From Kiritimatiellia bacterium (GTDB lineage Bacteria; Verrucomicrobiota; Kiritimatiellia; RFP12; UBA1067), in NCBI GenBank assembly GCA_017514235.1, contig JAFWKK010000025.1:1-64000 (forward strand): a stretch of 64,000 nt of DNA, given 5' to 3'. A model generated the notes under the pieces. It was not told where the DNA came from, ran no database searches, and was given only the letters and a program-made list of their open reading frames with translations. Position 1 is the stretch's first letter, and every line of letters starts with the position of its first letter. Below are positions 15,288-24,200 of this stretch, one piece after another. The translations under genes were made by a program, and so were the position numbers.

Positions 15288-16517
15288 ATGAGGAAATTGC
15301 GACAGGAGCCTATTCGCGTAGGAATGGTGATAAATACGTCTGTCAAGCCAAGTCGGGACGTAATGCTCGGCATTTTGAGCTATGCCCAGCGGCATGGGCT
15401 TGTCAGACCTAGATTATTCCACGCCAGCGCGGCCACTTCCCCGAAGAACATTGAGACGTTCGTAAAGTCCGGGATAGACGGCATTGTGACGTGCGGCATC
15501 CGTCGCGACATAATGATGGATTTTTTGCGCATGATGCCGAATCATCCGCCGACTGTAGTATGCGCATACTCGCCGATTCTTGATTCCGAGCGGGAGCTTC
15601 TGGATGCGGGCGGCGTGGTGCTTCTAGACAACGAGGCGATCGGGCGCAAGGCTGCGGACTTCTTCATCGGGCATGGGCTGCAGCATTTCGCTTTCATGGC
15701 AAGCAATATATTTCGGGAGCGGATTGCCGGCGAGATTCGCAACGCGGCGTTTGAGGAGCGTCTTCGCGCCGTCCTTGGCGAGCATATGACATTTGACAGC
15801 TTCATGTTCGGAGAGGTGGCGGAGAACGAAGACTATTGGGATTCCGATACACGTCTGGAGGATGATTTCCTGTCGTCGTTGCAGAAGCCCTGTGGCATTT
15901 TCGTCAATAGCGACAGGGAGGCTTTCAACATCATTGACGCGTGTAGAAGGCTGGGCATCGATATACCCGAGCAGATAGAAGTGCTGGGCGTAAACAACTC
16001 GTACAAGTTGTGCGAACAGGCGCATCCCGCGCTTTCAAGCATTTATCCCGACCATGCGCAATGTGCCGAGAAGGCGATGGAACTGCTTTTGGCGCAGATC
16101 GCCGATCCCGACCTGCCGGCAGAGCGCCGAAACGTGAGCATCTCCGGCTGCAAGTTCGTCGAGCGGGGCTCCACGGCGAGCGGACGGGATTTCGGTCACA
16201 TAGTCTCGCGGGCGCGTGAATACGTGCGCGTCAACGCATGCAAGGGGATTCACGTGTCGGACGTGGTGAAACACGTTGGCGTGTCGCGGCGCACGCTTGA
16301 GAAGCGCGTGCGGGAGTCTACTGGCCATAGCGTGCTGGACATGATCCAGAACGTGCGGTTGGACAATGTTTGCCGGCTGCTCGTCAATACCGATCTTTCG
16401 ATTTCCGAGGTGACCATGCGTTCCGGCTACGAATTGACCTCAAATTTGGGCAAGCTGTTCCATAAGCGATTCCGCATGTCCATGCGCGATTACCGCACCA
16501 AGAACAGGACGATTTAG
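15288..16517 (+). CDS. XylR-like regulator: sugar-binding domain plus AraC-type HTH
   Basis: The 409-residue product has no N-terminal helix-turn-helix. It begins directly with a LacI/periplasmic-binding-protein-type domain (IRVGMVINTSVKPSRDVMLG, later GIFVNSDREAFNIIDACRRL and LGVNNSY, about residues 8-280) and ends with an AraC-type DNA-binding domain (about 305-409: HVSDVVKHVGVSRRTLEKRV, MRSGYELTSNLGKLFHKRF). This architecture is that of XylR, which binds a sugar and activates catabolic genes. The effector is unknown, but the surrounding secreted glycosidase-like proteins make a carbohydrate likely. The leader contains an inverted repeat, a G11 tract and a TTGCGCAA palindrome. Confidence 0.9.
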   Translation: MRKLRQEPIRVGMVINTSVKPSRDVMLGILSYAQRHGLVRPRLFHASAATSPKNIETFVKSGIDGIVTCGIRRDIMMDFLRMMPNHPPTVVCAYSPILDSERELLDAGGVVLLDNEAIGRKAADFFIGHGLQHFAFMASNIFRERIAGEIRNAAFEERLRAVLGEHMTFDSFMFGEVAENEDYWDSDTRLEDDFLSSLQKPCGIFVNSDREAFNIIDACRRLGIDIPEQIEVLGVNNSYKLCEQAHPALSSIYPDHAQCAEKAMELLLAQIADPDLPAERRNVSISGCKFVERGSTASGRDFGHIVSRAREYVRVNACKGIHVSDVVKHVGVSRRTLEKRVRESTGHSVLDMIQNVRLDNVCRLLVNTDLSISEVTMRSGYELTSNLGKLFHKRFRMSMRDYRTKNRTI

Positions 16518-16541
16518 TCATTCGCATTTTTGCGGATTTAT

Positions 16542-16549
16542 TTGCGCAA
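16542..16549. promoter_or_regulatory. TTGCGCAA palindrome between regulator and DUF4105-like gene
   Basis: This is a second copy of the TTGCGCAA core, here extended to TTTGCGCAAA, about 30 bp upstream of the -10 box of the next gene. A nearby CGCATTTTTGCG (16523-16534) is a further inverted repeat. Its position fits control of the downstream gene by the XylR-like protein, which is inference. Confidence 0.4.
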
Positions 16550-16574
16550 AGAGACGAGATATTTCGGCGGATTA

Positions 16575-16584
16575 ATGATATACT
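16575..16584 (+). promoter_or_regulatory. promoter of the DUF4105-like gene
   Basis: TGATATACT provides a TATACT -10 box at 16579-16584 with the T(A/G)ATGA context seen at other promoters here. The leader to the ATG at 16634 is about 45 nt. The palindrome at 16542-16549 covers the expected -35 position. Confidence 0.5.
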
Positions 16585-16633
16585 TCACACTCATAAACGG
16601 CAGAAATATGCAAAGCATTTGAGTAAAAACCAG

Positions 16634-17890
16634 ATGACTTCGGCAGAAAGAGGCATACGTGGCGTTTTTAACGGCGGCATGCATGGGTTCTTCCATGCGC
16701 TCGCCGCGTGCCTCGTTTTGTCTTTTGCCGCGCTTCCCGCAACCGCCGCCGAACCTTCAGCTGCCTTCAGCGACGGCATCGACCGCACCGACCCCAACTT
16801 CGTCACAGCCTCGCTCTTGGTGATGTCTCCGGGCGACGAGCTCTATTCCTGCGCCGGCCATTCGTGCATCCGCCTCGAATGCCCCAAGTTCAACCTCGAC
16901 TACTGCTTCTCCTACGAGAGCGAGTCCGTGAAGGACAAGATTTTCACCTTCTTCATGGGCAAGCTGAAGATGGGAATGTTCGCGATTCCGACGGCAGACT
17001 ACCTGAAACTCGGCCGCGAAAGCGGACGTGGCGTTATGCAGTACCGCCTTAATTTGCCGCCCGACGCGAAGCAGCGGCTGTGGAAGATTTTTGACGAACG
17101 TGTTGCAAGGGGGGCAGATTTACCATACGACTATATTGTGCGTGGGTGTGCTCAGTCTGATTTTAGACTGTTGAATGAAGCCTTGTCACCATATCGAATG
17201 GAGATTTCCTCATGGTCGTCGGCGTATTATCAAACACGCAGAGAATTCCTTGACGATGTCATAAGTGCATATCCGTGGAATCGTTTCTTTATCCATGCGA
17301 TTAGTGGTACGGAGATTGACAAAAATGTGCCTAACGCAAGTAAGGTCGTTATACCTCGAGATCTCCATGAAATTTTACGTGTTGCCAAGGTAAACGGAAA
17401 GCCGGTCATCGACGACGAAGGGGTTGAATTGTTGCCCGTAAAACAAGGTGGGTCGCGCTCCTGCGCGTCCGCAATCGTCACGCCGATTGTTGCCGCTTGC
17501 GTTGTCGTTGCTTTGTCGGCCGCCAATTGGTTCGTGAAAATCAACTGGCTGGACTGGCTGTTCCTGGCGTTCCAGTCATTTGCGGGTGCGTTCTTCACCT
17601 ACCTCGTGGTGTTCTCTAATCTTCCCGCCACAGATTGGAACTGGCTTATCGTGCCGTTCAACCTTCTGCCGCTCGTGTTCTGGAAGTGGCGGCAGAAGTG
17701 GGCGTTGTGGTTCGCGGGCGTGCTGGTGTTGTGGGAGATCGGCATGATTGCCTATCCGCACCGCCTCACCGATCCGGCGTATCTCGTACTGGTGGCGGCG
17801 TATATAATGGTATATGCGCGGATTGGCTGGAGGTGGAATTGTGCGGCGATGGTGCGCCGCACAGCAGGACGCGGAAGGGGGAGCGTATGA
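16634..17890 (+). CDS. DUF4105-like exported protein with C-terminal membrane segments
   Basis: After a signal peptide (hydrophobic FFHALAACLVLSFAALPATA, about residues 18-37) the protein has a domain resembling DUF4105/Lnb N-terminal periplasmic. The signature is LLVMSPGDELYSCAGHSCIR and the pattern FFMGKLKMGMFAIPTADYL, then YDYIVRGCAQSDFR in place of the usual FxxNCxT. The last 140 residues contain about five hydrophobic helices (first APIVAACVVVALSAANWF-like, last LVLVAAYIMVYARIGW), so the C-terminus is membrane-embedded. The start is uncertain: TTG 16619, ATG 16634 or ATG 16679, the last giving the most compact signal. Bases about 17100-17440 are clearly AT-richer than the flanks. The role is unknown. 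Confidence 0.7.
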   Translation: MTSAERGIRGVFNGGMHGFFHALAACLVLSFAALPATAAEPSAAFSDGIDRTDPNFVTASLLVMSPGDELYSCAGHSCIRLECPKFNLDYCFSYESESVKDKIFTFFMGKLKMGMFAIPTADYLKLGRESGRGVMQYRLNLPPDAKQRLWKIFDERVARGADLPYDYIVRGCAQSDFRLLNEALSPYRMEISSWSSAYYQTRREFLDDVISAYPWNRFFIHAISGTEIDKNVPNASKVVIPRDLHEILRVAKVNGKPVIDDEGVELLPVKQGGSRSCASAIVTPIVAACVVVALSAANWFVKINWLDWLFLAFQSFAGAFFTYLVVFSNLPATDWNWLIVPFNLLPLVFWKWRQKWALWFAGVLVLWEIGMIAYPHRLTDPAYLVLVAAYIMVYARIGWRWNCAAMVRRTAGRGRGSV

Positions 17891-18204
17891 GATTGCGGTA
17901 TGCAAGTGCCGACCCTCGAGGGTTACGTGACCTTTTGGCGAAAGGTCAGGTGACCTTTGAGTCTCATCAACGCACCGCAGAATCGGCGCCTGAATTTCAA
18001 TTGAATGGAAATGCTTGTTTCAATTGGTATGACTCGGGCATTCCAATTGGATTGGAATGTGTATTTCAATTGGATGGAAACGTGCATTTCAATCCAATTG
18101 AAAAGATGATTTCAATTAAATTGAAACATGGGTTTCAATTGAATGGAAACCAACGGCGGGTTAGAGAGATGCTCTCTTGCTCATCTTACCATCTTGCTGC
18201 ATAG
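17887..18204 (+). CDS. small protein encoded across the 23-bp repeat array
   Basis: An ATG overlapping the upstream stop (ATGA) and preceded by AAGGGGGAG opens a 105-codon frame. Residues 1-36 are ordinary (MRLRYASADPRGLRDLLAKG). Residues 37-88 read the palindrome array in its three phases, giving a 23-residue period: FQLNGNACFNWYDSGIPIGL and then FQLDGNVHFNPIEKMISIKL. Array units 2 and 5 depart from consensus exactly where the consensus would give TGA in this frame, which hints at selection for an open frame. No known domain is recognised. It may equally be a fortuitous frame over a DNA element. Confidence 0.4.
   Translation: MRLRYASADPRGLRDLLAKGQVTFESHQRTAESAPEFQLNGNACFNWYDSGIPIGLECVFQLDGNVHFNPIEKMISIKLKHGFQLNGNQRRVREMLSCSSYHLAA
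17928..17948 (+). terminator. hairpin after the DUF4105-like gene
   Basis: TGACCTTT (17928-17935) and AAAGGTCA (17941-17948) form a perfect 8-bp stem with a 5-nt loop TGGCG. A third copy of TGACCTTT follows at 17951. There is no T-run, so this is a weak terminator candidate or a regulatory hairpin. Confidence 0.35.
17995..18149. repeat. seven-unit palindromic array with an exact 23-bp period
   Basis: Seven 17-bp near-palindromes of consensus TTTCAATTGRATKGAAA start at 17995, 18018, 18041, 18064, 18087, 18110 and 18133, each 23 bp apart. Between them are 6-nt non-conserved spacers (TGCTTG, CGGGCA, TGTGTA, CGTGCA, AGATGA, CATGGG). Unit 6, TTTCAATTAAATTGAAA, is a perfect palindrome; unit 2 is the most diverged. 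The array ends 94 bp before the start of the 5067-residue protein gene. A 6-nt spacer excludes CRISPR. It could be a cooperative protein-binding array, a mobile repeat, or coding. Confidence 0.9.
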
Positions 18205-18242
18205 AAAGAAAACAACTTGAAAAGGAAAGAAAGGTAAAGAAG

Positions 18243-21200
18243 ATGAAAAAGATTCACATGCTTGCGGCCTTGCTAACGATGCTGATGCCGACGGTGCTAT
18301 GGGGGAACTTTAACACCCATTCAAAGCACTATGGAAAGATGACCGTTACTGCATCTGGTGCGGGGACCGTATATCTGTCCGCACAATCGTCCGGTGCGAC
18401 GAGCGGCGACGCTTCCTATTCGTGGAATTGTAACAGTAGTTCAAGCAACGACTCTGCAACTCGCTATTGCTATGCGAAGCCGAATCGTGGATACAAGTTC
18501 ACGGGTTGGTCGGGCTATGCGACCTCTACTGATAATCCATACGCTTTGACCCTGTCGGCAACAAGCACATCGTCTAGTTCCCCCACAACGGCAAACGTGA
18601 CGGCGAAATTTGAACAGTTGCCGCCGGTTTCAGTCACTTTTGCAGCACCCAATAACGGCAGCTATACGGTCAATGGGGAGGCAGTCGGTTCGCAAGTAGT
18701 CAAAGCGAATCAGGCGGCACCATATTCTGCAACACTTGTAGCCACGCCTGCTGCGAATTTTCGCTTTGCTGGATGGTATGTGCTCGAGAACGGCTCGAAA
18801 TCCTTCTTCTCGACAGATGCGTCGACAACAAAGGATTTTGAAGAAGATGTAACAGTAGGCGCGGAGTTCGTGCCAGATGGATATGCCATTTATGCTGCTG
18901 TGGCAGGGAAGGGATATGACGATTTGGCAACGGCACTTTCTGAGGCGCTGCCAGGTGAATCTATCAGCGTTTATTCAAGTACGACTCTTGGTGAAACAGC
19001 TGCAGTAGAGGCCGGAGTGTCACTTACAGTGGCTTCTGGAGTGACGCTGACGGTTGCCAGCGGTGCGACGCTCTACATTGATGGTTCGGCCACAGTCAAC
19101 GGCGCGATTGCTGGTACGGTCTCGAAATGCACGAAGCTCATTCAGCAGATGGGTCAATCGGATGGTGTCCCGTTTAATCCGTATGGAACCGTAAAGTACT
19201 GGAAGACGTCCATAACTACACCTTCTATTTCAATTTCCAGTTCGGCCACACATACGACAATTGTCAATGGGTTGGGGCAGGTATTTAGAACGACACTGTC
19301 GTCTTCTGCAAAATTGATTAAATGCACGATAGATTCGAGTGTAGCAGTTAACCATATCAAGAGTATAGCCGGTGAGTCCACTTCGGTCAATGTTGTGAAT
19401 GATACGCTTAATTCGGGTATGGTGATTTTGCTTGGCAGTGATTGCGTCATAAATGGCGGACTTACTGCCAAAGCAGGATTTAGAGGCGTGGTGGATTGCG
19501 CAAACTTTAGTTGTTCGACCATTACCACTAAAGAGGTTTCTGGCAACAACGGCAAGGCTACGTTCTTGAATTGTCCATCATTCACGGGTAGCAAGGTCAT
19601 TAATATCACTCATGATTATTTCAACTGTGACAGAGTGACGCTTTCTTCTTTCAATGCTGGAAATACGGCAACGCTTAATTTCTACGATTGCGGTACAGCG
19701 GCAACACCCGCAACTTTTTCGGTTGGTTCTTATTCCAGTGGCCCTTCGGCGACAACAACTCACAACTTTTACAGCGGTTATTACAATTCGCTGTCCTACA
19801 AAACATGTTACAAGGTTTATGGTGGATCGTATAAGACTGATCCGTCGAATTATAATGCTGATGTTGACAATTTAGAGGTCGTGTATGATAGTGTGGGCAA
19901 GTGGTACAACGTTCTGCCAGCGGTTCCGGCGGAGAAAGTCTGTGCAATTGGCGGGATGGAATATACTTCCCTGTCTGCCGCAATTGACGCGGCTGCTAAT
20001 GGCGATACAATAACCCTTATTGCAGCTGTTGACATGGCCCAAGGAACGGCGATTGTCCCTTCTGGCAAAAACATCACGATTTCACTGGAGAAACACTCTA
20101 TCAGCAATGGTAAAATCGTTAACAACGGTACATTGACGATTGTCGACTCCACGATTGACAATGATGGCGATGTCGCGAGCGACATCGAGAACAACGGTAC
20201 GCTTGATTTCGTATTTGGCACGTATTCCGGGGCTGTCGTAAACAAAACTGGAACCTTGACGGTGCACAACGGTGCTTTTACCGGTTCCTTCACGAAGACA
20301 GGCGGTACGGTAAACTTGAAAGGCGGGCATTTCAAGACGGATGTCTCAAGTCTTGTGACGTCCGACGATTACCTTGCATATAGCAGTGGAGGTTTCTACT
20401 ACGTGTGTGAAGTGCCGAACGGCACAATGAGCGAAACAACCGTTTCTGGGAAGTCCGGTTATTCCGCTACGCCTTATAATGATGCTGACTACAATTTATT
20501 GAAGGATCGGGTTTCCAACAACAAGACCACAAAGTCGGATTATACCGCAACCAATTGGATTCGACTTGCGGAATTGCTTACGTTCTATGAGGTCTTCTAT
20601 AATGCCAGTCTGGATGCGACTTTGCAGTTTGATCGTGTTGTGCCGGCTAATTCATTGAGTGCTTATGCCTCGACGGGGACGTTCCCGCAGTCCTTGCAGA
20701 TTAAACACGATCTTGATGCTGGTGAGCTGTACCGCGGTCTTTCTGCGGTGTTGGTAGGTAACGGCTATTACGGTAAACAGTATAAGGCGCTATGGGAGGA
20801 CAGCATTAAGTCGGTCTCCCTTGCGGTATCTGACGGCTCTTCCGGCTCTAATGCGGGTACTCTCTGCCGCACGATGATTGAATTGTGGACGAGTGTTCGT
20901 GCCCCTGATTACCATGATCCCGATAACAAGCATATGCTAACCAATACTCTTTACGTTGCGGGTCAGAAGCTCTTCACCCTCAGTGCCGGTTCCAACAAGG
21001 CCATGATCCGTCCGGCGAGGGGGGCGGCGACGTTCTATGCGACGCTTGGCGCGGCGATGAATGCGGCTACGGATGGCGGCAGGGTGATGCTTGCCAACGA
21101 CTGCGATACGGCCCTGCCGCTCAACAAGGCCGGAACCTACACGTTCGACACGATGGGATTTGCGGCGTCGGATGCGGTGTCGGTGAGCGATGGCCTGTTC

Positions 21201-24200
21201 GTCAAGTCCGAGACGGCCGTTGATTCCAGTGCGAAGGGTCTTGTTCCTGATGCGAAGGCCACGACCTACGTTGTGGCGCAGAAGGTCGCGTTGGTCGGCG
21301 AGACGTTCTACGACAACCTGACCGAGGCGGTCGGCGCGGCGAACGGCACGACGGTGACGCTGCTTGCGGCGACGGACGAGACGATCACGCTGGGAGAAGG
21401 TCAGACGCTCTCGTTGAACAAGAACGGCATTGCGTTTGACGACGCGAAGGTGGTGACGAGCGTTGAAGGTTCGTCCGTGAAGGCGACGACGGCCGAGGGC
21501 GTGACGGTCTATTCGCTCGTCAAGGACGTTGTTACGAGCGGCGAAGCGCACTATCCGTCCATCGAGGCTGCCGTTGCGGCGACGGAGGGGGGCACGGTTG
21601 CGGTGACGGTGATTGCGGCCGATACCGAAACGATTGCCCTTGTCGCCGGCAAGACGCTGTCCGTGACCGTGGCGGACGGCGTGACCGCAGATGTGACCGT
21701 CAATCCCGCCGAGGGCACGTTCATCGAAACGTCAACCGATGGCGCGACGACCACCTACGTCTCCAAGAAGATCACTGTCGAAATGAAGGAGCCGACGGCG
21801 ACCGTCGCGGTGACGAAGATCGACAATGGCACCGAGAGCGAGGTGACGGACGCGGCTGAAATCGCCGCCGTCGTCGCGAAGATGACGGGCAACAACGACG
21901 TGCCGCGCACCGACAACACCGACAAGCTGGACGTTCTGGACAAGATCACCGTCACGCCTACGAAGATCGTGGAAGAGGTCAAGGGCGGCAAGACGGTCAT
22001 TCGCTCCGCCACGTTCGACGTGACGCCCAACCTCAACGCCGGACAGTCGCTCGGCGAAGGGCAGAAGCTCAAGTTCCGTCTGCCCGTCGATGCAGCGGCG
22101 ACGCAGCTTGCGGCGATTGTCTATCATAGCGGTGCGCAGTTCGGCATCTATCCGGTGCAGACCTACAATAACGAGGAGAAGTTCGTCGAGGTTGAGTCCG
22201 ATACCTTCAGCCCCTACGGCTATGAACTCCTTGACGGCGAGACGGCCAACCCTGTCGCCGCTATCGGCACAACGGGATATAGCACTCTTGCCGCCGCGCT
22301 TGCCGCCGCGCTTGACGGTGAGACCGTTACGCTCATTTCCGGTCCTGATACGGCCATCAGCGCTAAGGGCGAGGTGACTGGCGGCAAGACCGTCACCGTG
22401 ACCGGCACAGCGAAGTTCAACTGGGGTGACGGCTGGCTGATGGTCGGTCGCGGCAGCAACGCGGGCGACGGCACTCTGATCTTCAAGGATGCCACGATTA
22501 CGCGTTCTAGTGATCAGTCCTCTTACGGTTTTAACATTTCCTGCAAGAAGAAAAATTCGGCAACCACTTGTAACGGCACCGTCATCATCACGAACTCGAC
22601 CATTGACTGTGACTACATGATTAACAAGGGTACCCTTGCCGTCTATGGTAAGGGGACGGTCGGCGAGACGCCAGACCTGACAGTCCACAACGGCTGGGGC
22701 GTCGGCGGACGTCCGGCGGGCGAGACGGAGTCCGGCGAGCATGCCACGGCGACGGTCACACTGTCCGAGAGTGCCTACGTCAAGGTAGTGTACCACAACG
22801 GCATGGGCAACGGCTATGAGGGTAATGCGGTTATGACGCTCACGGACGGCTCCGTGTTCGAATACACCGGGGGTTCGTTCGCCAACGGCGACAACTGCTC
22901 CGCCGGCGCGACGGGCAAGATCGTCATCGATGCGACGAGCCTCTTCAAGGCGACGAAGTTCCAGAACACCGCGAACGGCAATAGCTCGATTGCCATTGAC
23001 GCCACCGGAATCACCGACCCTGTCAAGGTCATTGACTGCACCAATTCCGGCGCGACGGATCTTGCCGGCTACGGCACGGTCACCGTGACCGGCGGCGAGG
23101 CGTATGTCGAAGACGGCGACCTGTGGGTGAAGAAGCCGGCCGTGGCGCAGATCGGTGAGACGAAGTACGAGACGCTTGAGGCGGCCATTGCGGCTGCAAA
23201 CGCAGATGACACGGTGCAGCTGCTGACGGATGTCGAGCTCGACGAGGCTGTGGACATCGCTAAATCGATCACGCTTGACCTAAACGGAAAGACGGTTTCG
23301 ATCAGCGAGGCGAATGAAGACGGATATGCAATCAGCGTTTCGTCCGGGACTGTGACGGTCACGGGGAACGGCACCATTGACGCTGGCGAAGACATCGCGC
23401 TGGATGTGGCAGGCGGATCGGTGACGATTGCGAACGGTACCTTTAGCGTGATTGGCGTCGATGACGGCAGTCTGACGATAACAGACGGAACGTTCAATGG
23501 CGGGCTGTTGACGGTTGACGGTACGACGATCATCAATGGCGGAACGTTCAACGACGTTGTAGACGTCGGAGGCGGCGCTGTGATCATCAACAACGGCGCG
23601 TTCACGGCTGCGGACAATGTCCTGATGGTGACAGATGCCGAGGGAACGCTGACGGTCAACGGCGGCACCTTCGCCGCGACGCCGTCCGGCGAGGGGGATC
23701 CGATCGTGGTCTATGTCGAGGGCGGTGAGGCTAACTTGACCGGCGGCACGTTCACCGGCGGCACGATTGCAACGGATGAAGCGGAGACAGGGACGCTCAC
23801 TGTTTCGGGTGGATTCTTCTCCGCATTGGTTCCTGAAGAATACTGTGCCAATGGCTACATCCCGACAGCGCAAAACAGCGAGACAGGTCTTTACTCCGTA
23901 ACGCAGGGGTCGTACTATGATGTCTGGGTTGGAGGGACGCAGCTCTCCTCCATCAACGCCGCCGATGTGTTCGGCGACGGAAAGGTTTCATACGACGCCG
24001 CGACGAAGACGCTCACGCTGAACGGCTACACGTATTCTGGTGCCGGATATGGTGACAGCGCGGTCTATATCGGTGATGTCGGCGGCGCGACGTTCAACAT
24101 CGTCGTGGCGGGCGAGAACTCGCTGACGAGTACGGCGGCGTATGGCTACGCGATTCGCTCGGTTGGCACGGGTGCTGTTACCGTGACTGGTTCGGGCAGC

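Noticed and set aside
15146..15412. Plus-strand frame of 88 codons through the G11 tract
   Set aside because: It crosses the inverted repeat and the G tract and overlaps the regulator in another frame, and its sequence is not protein-like after the tract.
17995..18149. CRISPR array
   Set aside because: The repeats are 17 bp with 6-nt spacers, far below CRISPR spacer length, and no cas gene is present.
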